Virus record (IMG/VR): IMGVR_UViG_3300028557_000038
Location: 1-64,000 of that record
Reading direction: 5' to 3' (one strand)
DNA: 64,000 nt
DNA from: a virus
The number at the start of each line of letters is the position of its first letter. Position 1 is the stretch's first letter. Position numbers and translations under genes: made by a program. The notes under the pieces are model-generated. The model saw only the letters and a program-made list of their open reading frames with translations. It was not told the origin of the DNA and ran no database searches. Positions 1-7,194 of the stretch are shown in pieces.

Positions 1-152
1 CCTAGGTAAGAACCTTCTGAGTCACGAGCCTCCATAGTATGAAGGCTAGGGTGCTGCTGAGTTGCGCCTGGATGAATATACTTAAACTGAACGCCCGATA
101 GATTTCTTGGCTCTTTAGGATCGTGATCTGGTTCTCTAGGTGTCTGCTTCAT
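1..152 (-). CDS. Tagged small protein, cut by left window edge
   Basis: Only the first 50 codons are present; the gene runs off the left edge. It starts at the ATG at 152, inside the stop of the upstream gene (ATGA overlap), so it is translationally coupled to it. The visible part is charged and Pro-rich, with N-L-S-G-V-Q-F at residues 17-23. That is the N-terminal motif shared by many neighbours. The function cannot be told from this fragment. Confidence 0.6.
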   Translation of the reverse strand, partial: MKQTPREPDHDPKEPRNLSGVQFKYIHPGATQQHPSLHTMEARDSEGSYL

Positions 153-565
153 GCCTTCATCTCCCGTGGTGGGTTGTAGGTACGTGTGCGAGACTTGGTC
201 TTGATCATGTTGCCATCTCGTCCTTGTCCGTAAACCTCTTTAAACTTAGAGATGCCAGTGACAAATACGGGTGCGTTGTCCTTTACAGGGATCTCTTTCT
301 CAAAGTGATCGACAGATGTAACGTCACGCTCTTTGAGACGTGCACTGTCAGTCTCTACAGATGACATAGGAATCTTGGCGTGAACAACACGTGTGTCTTC
401 AGGGATGTAGTTAATTCCACCAAACTGCTTTGCGATAGCCTGATCAGCAGACCAGTGCATACCCAAGTTCTCCTTGTTGATCTTAAAGTTGTTCCAAGAC
501 TTCATGCGTATGCCTCGATGTGCATCAAAGAACAGTTCACGAGACAAGTTATCTTCTGCAGCCAT
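149..565 (-). CDS. ADP-ribosyltransferase-like tagged protein
   Basis: A 138-residue protein that begins with the shared tag (N-L-S-R-E-L-F, residues 6-12). The rest reads like a small ADP-ribosyltransferase fold. An early HRG gives the NAD-binding basic residue, a central W-S-A-D-x-A-x-x-F gives the serine strand, and a late E-K-E-I resembles the ExE/ExQ catalytic loop. Transferases of this kind (for example T4 Alt and ModA) move ADP-ribose from NAD onto host proteins. The family assignment rests on these motifs only and is tentative. The start overlaps the upstream stop by one base. Confidence 0.55.
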   Translation of the reverse strand: MAAEDNLSRELFFDAHRGIRMKSWNNFKINKENLGMHWSADQAIAKQFGGINYIPEDTRVVHAKIPMSSVETDSARLKERDVTSVDHFEKEIPVKDNAPVFVTGISKFKEVYGQGRDGNMIKTKSRTRTYNPPREMKA

Positions 566-831
566 TACTTGCCCTTCTTAGGTGTGAAATGCTCATGCTC
601 GTGCCCGACCTCAAATTTTCCGTCCTCATGCATACGCATATGCATCTTGTGGTGCTGATCGTAATCGTACGACCCCACGCCATCGCCGCCGAATGATTTT
701 GCGTTTGCGTCCCCGCGACCTTTTGTGTGCCACTTGAGTATGTGCCATCCGATTGAGTGGCCCTCTTGATCAGGTACCCAGCGCTTCTTAGGTGTATCAC
801 CAAACTGTGCATTGTTAAGATTGTCTGGCAT
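565..831 (-). CDS. Tagged His-rich protein of unknown function
   Basis: An 88-residue protein starting M-P-D-N-L-N-N-A-Q-F, so the shared tag sits at the extreme N-terminus. The remainder is rich in His, Gly and Asp with several H-x-H and HH runs (HHKMHMRMH, HEHEHF), which suggests metal binding. I recognise no family. It lies four bases after a 31-residue Cys-rich gene in the same coupled run. Confidence 0.6.
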   Translation of the reverse strand: MPDNLNNAQFGDTPKKRWVPDQEGHSIGWHILKWHTKGRGDANAKSFGGDGVGSYDYDQHHKMHMRMHEDGKFEVGHEHEHFTPKKGK

Positions 832-834
832 GAC

Positions 835-930
835 TCACCTCGCTTCGCAGATACACTTGCAGGTGTTTATTGTACAGCAGCCGAACATAATTTCATGGTC
901 ACATAGACGACATTGCTGTTTGTCGCTCAT
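835..930 (-). CDS. Cys-rich microprotein (31 aa)
   Basis: A 31-residue reading frame with an ATG at 930 that overlaps the TGA of the upstream gene (ATGA), which supports it as a real coupled gene. It has seven cysteines arranged as CxxC, CC and CxCxC, so a small zinc- or iron-sulphur-binding knuckle is likely. No family is recognised. Confidence 0.5.
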   Translation of the reverse strand: MSDKQQCRLCDHEIMFGCCTINTCKCICEAR

Positions 931-1178
931 TCGTAAGTGCCTTTTTTACCGTAGATAGTTCTACCGCATCCACCGCTGCAGGTTGCTAAGTCACCTGTCT
1001 CGTAATCAGTGTTGTACTTAATCTTAGGGCTTTCATCTTGAACGTTTCGTTTGACAAACTCTTTGTTTTTATGACAAGAGGTACAGAAAGTCACACCAGC
1101 GTCTTCATATTGGTAAGCCAGGGTACGCTTTTGCTTTGGTTTATTAAACTGACGTCCTAAGTTATTTTGATCGCTCAA
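927..1178 (-). CDS. Tagged zinc-ribbon protein
   Basis: An 83-residue protein. A short form of the tag (N-L-G-R-Q-F) is at residues 6-11, followed by a CxxC at about residue 32 and C-S-G-G-C near the C-terminus, a four-cysteine zinc-ribbon layout. The specific role is unknown. Its start lies inside the end of the upstream basic microprotein gene, so the two overlap by 17 bases. Confidence 0.6.
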   Translation of the reverse strand: MSDQNNLGRQFNKPKQKRTLAYQYEDAGVTFCTSCHKNKEFVKRNVQDESPKIKYNTDYETGDLATCSGGCGRTIYGKKGTYE

Positions 1179-1296
1179 GTTTCACCTTCTTTACTTTTTT
1201 GCGGTCATAGACCTTCTTAGATGGTATTGGACCTGCAGCGTTGCTACGTCGTAGTTCTTGTACCTTGATGACCTTCTTTGGTGTTGGGGCGCTCAT
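1162..1296 (-). CDS. Basic microprotein (44 aa)
   Basis: A short Lys/Arg-rich reading frame starting at the ATG at 1296, which overlaps the TGA of the upstream Arr-like gene. The product has no Cys and no membrane segment, and is rich in KK/KV pairs, suggesting nucleic-acid or capsid-interior association. It is supported mainly by the gap-free tiling of this operon. Confidence 0.45.
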   Translation of the reverse strand: MSAPTPKKVIKVQELRRSNAAGPIPSKKVYDRKKVKKVKLERSK

Positions 1297-1682
1297 CAGA
1301 TACCTCGATGATAGGCGCTGTTGGTAATTGGGTCACGACCTGCTCTTGCCTCGATGTAAGGGTTTAATACAGAGGCAACATGGCGCTTTACTATAAATCC
1401 ACGAGTACTAGACTTTGCTCCAGGGAAATCAGGAGTTGATGCATCTTCACTTGAGATGAGTGGCTCTACCTCGTAGATATTGCCGTGATGTGGATTCTTA
1501 CTTGCAGACTCAAATCCCAATCCAGAACTAATGCGATCTTGAGTATGCTTCTCCGCATCTTGTAGGTTAGGAGTTGCCCATGCGTGAGCGCCACTGTGGC
1601 GGGGCTTTACAAGGTCTCCTGGTTTTAGTGTCTCTATAGTTCCGTGGAATAGTGCATGAGAGAGATTATCTTGGGCGCTCAC
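1296..1682 (-). CDS. Arr-like ADP-ribosyltransferase, tagged
   Basis: I choose the GTG at 1682 because it overlaps the upstream stop (GTGA) and gives M-S-A-Q-D-N-L-S-H-A-L-F, matching the M-S-A-Q start of another tagged gene nearby. An ATG at 1700 is the alternative. After the tag comes L-F-H-G-T, L-K-P-G-D-L and later G-N-I-Y-E-V-E-P. These features are typical of Arr, the enzyme that ADP-ribosylates rifamycins, and of related small transferases. A rifamycin target should not be assumed; a host protein or nucleic acid is as likely. Confidence 0.65.
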   Translation of the reverse strand: MSAQDNLSHALFHGTIETLKPGDLVKPRHSGAHAWATPNLQDAEKHTQDRISSGLGFESASKNPHHGNIYEVEPLISSEDASTPDFPGAKSSTRGFIVKRHVASVLNPYIEARAGRDPITNSAYHRGI

Positions 1683-1897
1683 TTCTTCTTCTTCCGCCAA
1701 ACTTTGACTATCTGATCTGGTTTGTAATCTGTGATACCTGGAGACTTTGAGCCACGTAACTTATGAGCCACGGTGAAGTTAGAGCCGATCATACGTGCAG
1801 CGTGTACACGCACCTTTACTGATGGATCGAGATAATCACCTGGGGCGATTTCACGAGCAGCGATGTGAGATGACTCAAACTCTTCTTGTCGACTCAA
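1679..1897 (-). CDS. Small unknown basic protein
   Basis: A 72-residue protein with a Lys-rich tail (RKKKK). It lacks the tag of its neighbours and matches no family I recognise. Both ends overlap neighbours by four bases (ATGA and GTGA types), so it belongs to the coupled operon. Confidence 0.55.
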   Translation of the reverse strand: MSRQEEFESSHIAAREIAPGDYLDPSVKVRVHAARMIGSNFTVAHKLRGSKSPGITDYKPDQIVKVWRKKKK

Positions 1898-2265
1898 TGT
1901 AACTCCTCTGGTGGGAAGTAGTGTGACTTCCCTGTTGACTTAGCCCAGGCTTCACCTTGATGAGTTCGATGTGCAGAGTGTTCCACATGAGGAATGTATG
2001 ACCCTGATGCTTTATCTGTAGTTCCTCCTAGAGATAGAGCGTGGTTCCACATACCTGTGGCTACACCTTTACGTTGGTGGTTAACATCTACACCAATATC
2101 AATCACTCCACCAGAGTGTCCAAAGGTCATGAACCCAACTCGTTCACCTTTGTGATGAGCCTCTATGGTGTGCTCAGTCCAAGGTTCTTCTCCTTCATTG
2201 CTGTAGGAGTGTGTATACGGAAATTGTTTAGGATTGAGGTTGCTCATATGCTCTTGGGCGCTCAT
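1894..2265 (-). CDS. GNAT-like acetyltransferase, tagged
   Basis: A 123-residue protein. The tag N-L-N-P-K-Q-F is at residues 9-15. The body has the GNAT acetyl-CoA-binding signature: a strand ending in D-I-G-V-D-V followed by H-Q-R-K-G-V-A-T-G-M, the pyrophosphate-binding loop and helix. GNAT enzymes acetylate amines on proteins or small molecules; the substrate is unknown. It is short for the family, and the C-terminal strand region is reduced. Confidence 0.6.
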   Translation of the reverse strand: MSAQEHMSNLNPKQFPYTHSYSNEGEEPWTEHTIEAHHKGERVGFMTFGHSGGVIDIGVDVNHQRKGVATGMWNHALSLGGTTDKASGSYIPHVEHSAHRTHQGEAWAKSTGKSHYFPPEELH

Positions 2266-2660
2266 CCGTGCTCCACAGGTATTAACATGTTAGGGTCGAT
2301 ATCGTGGGCGGCTGCAATTCTGTGGTGTCCATCCATGACGATATTGCCTGATGGCGGTATGTATGCTGGATTAACATCCTTGATGACACTTGTTAACGAA
2401 GACTTCTCGTAAGCCGAAGGCTTTACATTTGAGATGTAGACAGGCTTTGATACGCCGTGGGCTGCAATTGAGTCGTAGAGTCCAGACTTACGTGACTCAC
2501 CTAACTTCTGGTCCATGACTGTCTTTTCAATCTCATGGGCAGGAGTTCTTCCTGCATCCCAGATCTTTGCAGACTCGACATCACCTAATCTTGTAGCACG
2601 TAACTCTTTGGCGGTCTTGTACATGTCCAACTGCTTCCATTGACGACCTAAGTTGCTCAT
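2262..2660 (-). CDS. ParB/sulfiredoxin-fold protein, tagged
   Basis: I start at the ATG at 2660 (TGATG overlap with the upstream stop), giving M-S-N-L-G-R-Q-W, a short tag variant with W for F. The C-terminal half contains V-M-D-G-H-H-R-I-A-A-A, the hallmark GxHR loop of the ParB/Srx nuclease-like fold that binds nucleotides. Phage members are often annotated as ParB-like nucleases, but activity here is unproven. A GTG at 2669 is an alternative start. Confidence 0.6.
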   Translation of the reverse strand: MSNLGRQWKQLDMYKTAKELRATRLGDVESAKIWDAGRTPAHEIEKTVMDQKLGESRKSGLYDSIAAHGVSKPVYISNVKPSAYEKSSLTSVIKDVNPAYIPPSGNIVMDGHHRIAAAHDIDPNMLIPVEHG

Positions 2661-3130
2661 CAGTACCACGGAGTCCCTTGAACAGTGATGTCAGGGTTAC
2701 TGCTCTGAGTTTTTTGCATAATCTTTGCACTGCCTTCATTCATTAACTTTCCAAAGTCAACACTTCTTGGAGTCTTAGAGGTCACTAGTTGCTCTATTGC
2801 TTTTTGTGCAACACCGCTCTTTTGTAAGTGCTCCGCTGTCTTCATGTAATGAACCTTTAAGTGATCTCCGTTTTGTTCATAGTCAACAAACCCAGCGGCG
2901 TTCTCTCCTGCACCTGGTACTTTTTCTACTCTAGGTTTTTTTAGACTTCTTCCACTAGGTCCACGCCAAACTTTTTGCTCTGTGTCTGCAATGTATGTGT
3001 CGTACTTATTGGGAGTGCCTGCATCAGGGTGGCGGAGGGTAAGTCTTTGAACAGGGCCTCGTGCACTATCGTACGGCAGAGGGCTTGGAGACTCTTCAAA
3101 TGTGAATTGACCAGGGTTCAGGTTGCTCAT
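2660..3130 (-). CDS. GNAT-like acetyltransferase, tagged
   Basis: A 156-residue protein with the tag at the very N-terminus (M-S-N-L-N-P-G-Q-F). The centre has a strand-turn-helix reading L-K-V-H-Y-M-K-T then Q-K-S-G-V-A-Q-K-A-I, which resembles the GNAT cofactor loop in weakened form. The call is less certain than for the gene at 1894. Start and stop both overlap neighbours. Confidence 0.45.
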   Translation of the reverse strand: MSNLNPGQFTFEESPSPLPYDSARGPVQRLTLRHPDAGTPNKYDTYIADTEQKVWRGPSGRSLKKPRVEKVPGAGENAAGFVDYEQNGDHLKVHYMKTAEHLQKSGVAQKAIEQLVTSKTPRSVDFGKLMNEGSAKIMQKTQSSNPDITVQGTPWY

Positions 3131-3636
3131 CGGTACCCTGGATCTGCTTTAGCCTCATTAAGATTTCTGTGATACTTAACAGGGAAGATGTGATCTTTGA
3201 ACTGCTCTGCAGATAATGCCACTCTGTGGTGACCACCTAGTATCTGGCCTTGAGTTTCTGCGTTGCCAATCTGCACCGCGATGTGACCAGGCATGCCAGA
3301 TTGATTGGCTCTATCTGCCAGTGTGCTCTTACGTGAGATGCCGTACTTCTGAGGTGTTCCCATTGCAAAATTTATTTCTCCGAAGCGCTCTTCACCCGTC
3401 TGCTTGGATTCTTTTAGTTTGCGATCCCATAGTTCGCTATCGCTCTCTTTGCGCTCACCGTGGTCGTAGCGATTGGCTCTCTCGTTAGGTGGAAGCCGAA
3501 CTGTCCTCTTGTCACCTTCAAGAGGTGGGAAGTGCTCTTTGATCTCTGGGCCAGTCATGAACATAGGCTGATAGCCAGCCTTCATCGCCTTACCTAAGTC
3601 TTTGGGAGGCGTCATCTTCTTCATGTTCTTGCTCAT
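3127..3636 (-). CDS. ParB-like protein
   Basis: A 169-residue protein whose C-terminal part has I-L-G-G-H-H-R-V-A-L, the same ParB/Srx nucleotide-binding loop seen in the gene at 2262. The N-terminus is Lys/Pro-rich and lacks the tag. An L-S-A-E-Q-F string occurs late in the protein, directly after the ParB loop, and is probably coincidental. It is translationally coupled at both ends. Confidence 0.6.
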   Translation of the reverse strand: MSKNMKKMTPPKDLGKAMKAGYQPMFMTGPEIKEHFPPLEGDKRTVRLPPNERANRYDHGERKESDSELWDRKLKESKQTGEERFGEINFAMGTPQKYGISRKSTLADRANQSGMPGHIAVQIGNAETQGQILGGHHRVALSAEQFKDHIFPVKYHRNLNEAKADPGYR

Positions 3637-4025
3637 CGTCCACGTCCTTTGTCTGCTTGCTTTTGTATGCCGCGATTCTTTTCAACCTTGCGCTGCTTAG
3701 CACCGATCGCTGTCTTTCTTGCGAGGCCTACTAGATCGTGGAACTGTGCATTGTTAGAATCGATAAGCCCTGCAATGTGGGCTAAGTTCTTATTGTTGGT
3801 AGAGACTCCCATGTGGCCTAATCCAGCCAAGAACATGTTGGTGCCGATCTTCTTAGGATGGTTACCTAACTCAGCGGCAATGGCTGCACGATGATCACCT
3901 GGTGTCTTTGGTAATCCTTCACCCTTGCGCTCAGGTGTGTTCACACCCGCTGCTGCTGGTGTAAGGAAGCCCTGGAACTGAGCACCAGATACTAGCGTGG
4001 TATGTGGCTTTGGTCTGCTCGTCAT
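3633..4025 (-). CDS. Tagged unknown protein, first gene of left operon
   Basis: I start at the ATG at 4025, giving 130 residues; the longer upstream extension crosses AT-rich spacer and reads as non-coding. The tag variant L-V-S-G-A-Q-F is at residues 11-17. The body is Gly/Ala/Lys-rich, with a second N-N-A-Q-F near the middle and a basic tail. No family is recognised. It diverges from the HNH gene at 4107, so promoters for both probably lie in 4026-4106. Confidence 0.55.
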   Translation of the reverse strand: MTSRPKPHTTLVSGAQFQGFLTPAAAGVNTPERKGEGLPKTPGDHRAAIAAELGNHPKKIGTNMFLAGLGHMGVSTNNKNLAHIAGLIDSNNAQFHDLVGLARKTAIGAKQRKVEKNRGIQKQADKGRGR

Positions 4026-4106
4026 GTGGCTATTTTTGCACCTTTTGGCTACTGTGTCAGAACATAGAGGTGAAATCTTGTGATTTAGGGGAGGTACACT
4101 TCTTCT

Positions 4107-4766
4107 GTGGAAAAACAGACTCAAGACCTCACTAAGTTTATCAATGCTGGAATAAAGAATTTTCAAGAGGCTAATGAGAAGAAGAGGGCAGCGGCTGCTC
4201 AACGCAAGGAACTAGAGCAAAAACAACGAGAAGAACGTCAACGGGCTGCTTTAATTCGTAAATTAACAAAATTAATCAAAAAATACATACGAGAACAAGA
4301 AAAGATACGTTTAAGTGCTCAACACGGAACAGTAATTGGCGATTACGATCGCTGTCGTAGAAACAATCGAGTGGCTTGTGCGCCTTGCAAGGCTGTGGCT
4401 GCTGAGTACGTCCGTGTCAAATGGGCTAGTGACCCCACGTACAAGGCTAAAGAGAAAGAGTACTACAAGAAGAATCCTCATAAAAGAGGGATAAGCAGCA
4501 ACAAGAACCGTGTAAAGGGCGGAAAACACCGATCATATACACGAAGTCAAGTTATTGAGCGTGATGGTCTTAATTGCTACCTCTGCAATATCCCAGTTGA
4601 CTTCACCGCCCCTCACAGTCAAGGGCAACCTGGCTGGGAAACATACCCACATCTTGACCATGTGGTGCCCTTAGCCCTTGGTGGGGACGATACCCTCGAA
4701 AATGTCAAGTTAGCCCACGCAAAATGCAACATTGACAAGGGCGTTCGGCTACTGCCTTCATCCTGA
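4107..4766 (+). CDS. HNH endonuclease with Cys-knuckle domain
   Basis: A 219-residue protein starting at a GTG with GGGGAGG about 12 bases upstream. Residues 1-65 form a Lys/Glu coiled coil. From residue 73 comes H-G-T-x6-D-R-C followed by C-A-P-C-K, a small Cys knuckle also found in the integrase of this window. The C-terminus is a classic HNH nuclease: C-Y-L-C, L-D-H-V-V-P-L, then N-V-K-L-A-H-A-K-C-N. It could be a homing-type or phage DNA nuclease. Confidence 0.8.
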   Translation: MEKQTQDLTKFINAGIKNFQEANEKKRAAAAQRKELEQKQREERQRAALIRKLTKLIKKYIREQEKIRLSAQHGTVIGDYDRCRRNNRVACAPCKAVAAEYVRVKWASDPTYKAKEKEYYKKNPHKRGISSNKNRVKGGKHRSYTRSQVIERDGLNCYLCNIPVDFTAPHSQGQPGWETYPHLDHVVPLALGGDDTLENVKLAHAKCNIDKGVRLLPSS

Positions 4767-4857
4767 CCTCTCAACCGTGGCTGACACTTGGCCGAGCCAT
4801 GCGGGTGAGCGCGTTAATGATGGGGGGGTCAACTTATTTTCATCATGTTTACATCAT

Positions 4858-4878
4858 CACCTGACTACTAATCAGGTG
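4858..4878. repeat. Inverted repeat CACCTGA/TCAGGTG
   Basis: Perfect 7-bp arms around a 7-bp spacer, immediately followed by a second inverted repeat at 4882-4895. The pair could be an operator or a weak terminator for the HNH gene at 4107. Confidence 0.5.
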
Positions 4879-4905
4879 TGAATGTGTAAACACATGCGTT
4901 GTTAT

Positions 4906-4918
4906 CAGGTTGTACCAA
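4906..4918 (+). repeat. Direct repeat CAGGTTGTACCAA, copy 1
   Basis: A 13-bp sequence repeated exactly at 5122-5134 and with one change at 5923-5935. Same orientation in all three. Confidence 0.5.
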
Positions 4919-5121
4919 TGATCTGATGACAATCTTGGTGACGATGCAACGATGCAACTTCGGCTACTGCATTCTGAATCAGATTGCCTGTGTGCATACC
5001 ACCAGCCTGTCAGCAACTCCAGCCACTTGTTATCAGGTAGCAACTAACTATTGATCTGTTGTCATCTCATCTACATACTTACTACCTGTTGCTATGTGTA
5101 TCAGTTAGTTATCTCTATTAA

Positions 5122-5134
5122 CAGGTTGTACCAA
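5122..5134 (+). repeat. Direct repeat CAGGTTGTACCAA, copy 2
   Basis: Identical to the copy at 4906-4918; an ACTAGT site follows at 5143. Confidence 0.5.
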
Positions 5135-5203
5135 CAATCAGTACTAGTAACCAATCTAGTAACCGATTGATCTATCTATCTCTCTATCTCTATCTAGTCA
5201 TCA

Positions 5204-5623
5204 CTATCGTTGTTCTGTATCAGGGGTGCTATCGCCCCCCTGTGACCCCCCATACTGAAAATGAGTGCGCTCTAAATAATCAATCGCTCTCTTCATCACT
5301 TCAACATCATCTTTCAATAAACCAATTCCACGATTACAGTTATTGCACAGATACCCACGAACTCGATTCGTTTTGTGATCGTGATCTACCGCTAATTTTT
5401 TTGTGGTGTTCTCTTCATGTATTCCACAGATCGCACACTTGTAATCTTGATCTTCTTTTATCACTAATAATTCTTGGTAACTAATTCCAAACACTCTCGG
5501 CAATCTCTTCATTCGCTTTCGTGACGATCTACAACTCATGCAAATCTTTCGGTGATAGCCATGACCTGTTTTCTCATAACGATCGAGTGGCTTTTCTACT
5601 TGGCACTCTCGGCATTCACGCAT
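5204..5623 (-). CDS. Recombination endonuclease VII-like HNH nuclease
   Basis: A 139-residue protein of the T4 endonuclease VII type. It has two N-terminal CxxC pairs (C-R-E-C, C-M-S-C), then C-A-I-C-G-I, the nuclease core L-A-V-D-H-D-H-K-T-N, and V-R-G-Y-L-C-N-N-C-N-R-G-I-G. The last is nearly diagnostic for the family, which resolves branched DNA or acts as a nicking HNH enzyme. It stands alone on the minus strand between two non-coding regions, as a mobile nuclease gene might. Confidence 0.85.
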   Translation of the reverse strand: MRECRECQVEKPLDRYEKTGHGYHRKICMSCRSSRKRMKRLPRVFGISYQELLVIKEDQDYKCAICGIHEENTTKKLAVDHDHKTNRVRGYLCNNCNRGIGLLKDDVEVMKRAIDYLERTHFQYGGSQGGDSTPDTEQR

Positions 5624-5922
5624 CGAACTAATGTAATTGAACTTTCAACTATTCGCTCGGACTTACTTTCAGCACTAGCGATCTTGGCAGTTACTTCGGG
5701 CTATGTGACCCCGATCACATCTCACGCTCAAACTGCCCCGATCAGCCTCACGCTCAATCCCTCTCACAAGCCTTCTATGGGCTCTCTAACGGCTTTACCC
5801 CCAATACTGGAATAAGAACCCTATTCAGGGGGCGTTCGTGTCTCTGTGGCTGATCTGAAAGGGGCGATTTATCTCGATCAGGATTAACAGGATTCTCGCC
5901 ACGCCTGAGTAACCCCTATGAA

Positions 5923-5935
5923 CAGGGTGTACCAA
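5923..5935 (+). repeat. Variant repeat CAGGGTGTACCAA, copy 3
   Basis: Differs by one base from the copies at 4906 and 5122. Confidence 0.4.
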
Positions 5936-6218
5936 CTTGTCGTACAGGTATGCCATACTTCTCTCAGTAGCGCACTCGATGTGTGACTTCCGATTTCAGA
6001 ATCCTCTAGGGGCAAATCGGAAAATCATTCAAAGTGAAAAAAGCGAATCGTTAAAACTGGCAACAGGCTTTAACAATAATTTAATAATAAATAAACATCG
6101 GTGTAGCAACCTGCGAAAGATTTCCCTTAGTGGAAAGTACTTGTGTGACGATCACTTTATTTATTTATTATTCATAGTGACTAAGAAACTGCGATTTATT
6201 TATTCGGTATTGATTACT

Positions 6219-6631
6219 ACTAGTGATCAGTTACTAAGGCAGAAGGTGTGCGGTCGGACTATACGATGCAATAACACCGAATTAAATAATCGATTCGATC
6301 ATGCTTGCTACGGCGATGCGAATGTAACTAGTAATTACATTCAAGCGGTATTTCAAGGGCGCGGATTAACGATTACGAAAGTGATTGTGAATAGCAGTAG
6401 GGCTTAGGGAACGAAGTGTGGAGATCGTCATGTAATTAGTGACGGAATGTTTCTACTAGTGAATGCAGGTGGTAACCAATCCAACCGATTGCACATTGAA
6501 ACTAATTACAACAACAACGATCAGCACTTCTGCTTATGTGTTAATAGTGATCGATCATCGTAAACAATCAGCGAATTGTCTCGGTGATCGATCGCTATGG
6601 ATACATAATCGAATGTATTCAATCCACTAGT
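6219..6631. promoter_or_regulatory. Cluster of four ACTAGT sites
   Basis: ACTAGT palindromes occur at 6219, 6327, 6455 and 6626, with a fifth outlier at 5143. Flanks are similar (often GTA or CTA before, GA or AA after). Spacings are 108, 128 and 171 bases. Four copies of a six-base palindrome in about 400 bases just before an operon suggest an operator array. Confidence 0.4.
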
Positions 6632-6658
6632 AACTACAAAAGGAAACGGAAAACAAAA

Positions 6659-6901
6659 ATGACAAACAAAACAGTAATTGGAACAACAGGTGTGTGGGAT
6701 TTCTACGACACCAACACACAGAAGTATCTTTATTCATTCAAAGGATTTCTAAGTAAGAAAACACGAATTAAGTTTCATAAAAACGGATTCGTTCATGTCA
6801 ATCTTTCAACAAACTTCACTCCATGTGGAGTAGCACCCACAAAACGAGTATTCAACAGAGAATTGCAAAAGGCTCTAACTACAAAATTGGAAAACAACTA
6901 A
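6659..6901 (+). CDS. Small unknown protein, first of plus operon
   Basis: An 80-residue basic protein. The ATG at 6659 is preceded by AAAGGAAACGG. The sequence is beta-rich and aromatic (W-D-F-Y, Y-L-Y-S-F-K-G-F) with no Cys pairs or membrane segment. No family is recognised. It heads a close-packed run of small genes. Confidence 0.55.
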   Translation: MTNKTVIGTTGVWDFYDTNTQKYLYSFKGFLSKKTRIKFHKNGFVHVNLSTNFTPCGVAPTKRVFNRELQKALTTKLENN

Positions 6902-6903
6902 AA

Positions 6904-7077
6904 ATGAGACAACAAACATTCATCGATGCAAAGGGCAACATCGTTGCTCGTGGTCGTATTACAGAGATCGCTATCGATCTATTACTAAATGACGGAACTC
7001 GCTTCTACTCAACAAAGTCAGACAACTACACACTCGACTTCATCAAGAAACTAGACATTGTAAAGGTTGCTAAATAA
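6904..7077 (+). CDS. Small unknown protein
   Basis: A 57-residue protein starting at the ATG at 6904, two bases after the previous stop. It alternates polar and hydrophobic residues, consistent with a small beta fold. No recognisable motif. Confidence 0.5.
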   Translation: MRQQTFIDAKGNIVARGRITEIAIDLLLNDGTRFYSTKSDNYTLDFIKKLDIVKVAK

Positions 7078-7194
7078 ATGACAATCATTCTTGATTGCGC
7101 GATCTGCGCTAAACCTTCAACCGATCTGTGGTTCGTAAAACTAAATGACAAACCTGCACTTATCTGCCGACTATGTAATGGAGAAACTAAATGA
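7078..7194 (+). CDS. Zinc-ribbon microprotein (38 aa)
   Basis: Starts at the ATG directly after the previous stop and ends in an ATGA overlap with the next gene. It has two CxxC pairs (C-A-I-C and C-R-L-C) 20 residues apart, a minimal zinc ribbon. Confidence 0.55.
   Translation: MTIILDCAICAKPSTDLWFVKLNDKPALICRLCNGETK

Larger units (their letters stand above)
4767..5203. other. Non-coding control region with repeats
   Basis: No convincing gene lies on either strand across 437 bases between two HNH genes. The region holds a perfect 7-bp inverted repeat (4858-4878), a second inverted repeat with ATGTGT/ACACAT arms (4882-4895), two copies of CAGGTTGTACCAA, and a TATC/TCTC microsatellite near 5164-5199. 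The repeat density suggests binding sites, an origin or an attachment-type region. Confidence 0.5.
5624..6658. other. Long non-coding divergent region
   Basis: About 1 kb without a gene I trust. Open frames at 5552-5815 and 5937-6407 (plus) lack ribosome binding sites and look like non-coding composition. The first does read like a short secreted peptide with a hydrophobic stretch, so a remnant is possible. The region holds a third CAGG-GTGTACCAA copy (5923-5935) and four ACTAGT hexamers in 6219-6631. It probably carries the promoter and operators of the plus-strand operon that starts at 6659. Confidence 0.45.

Noticed and set aside
2262-3636. Plasmid-type partition genes because of the ParB loops.
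   Set aside because: No ParA ATPase and no parS-like repeats nearby; the proteins lack the ParB HTH domain.
5164-5199. TATC/TCTC tandem tract.
   Set aside because: Too short and irregular to call a functional element; listed only as part of the control region.
5552-5815. Open frame of 87 codons with a signal-peptide-like segment.
   Set aside because: It overlaps the endonuclease VII gene on the other strand at its start and lacks a clear binding site; kept only as a possible remnant.
5937-6407. Open frame of 156 codons on the plus strand in the non-coding region.
   Set aside because: It starts at TTG without a ribosome binding site, its composition looks non-coding, and it spans the ACTAGT array. 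No recognised motif.
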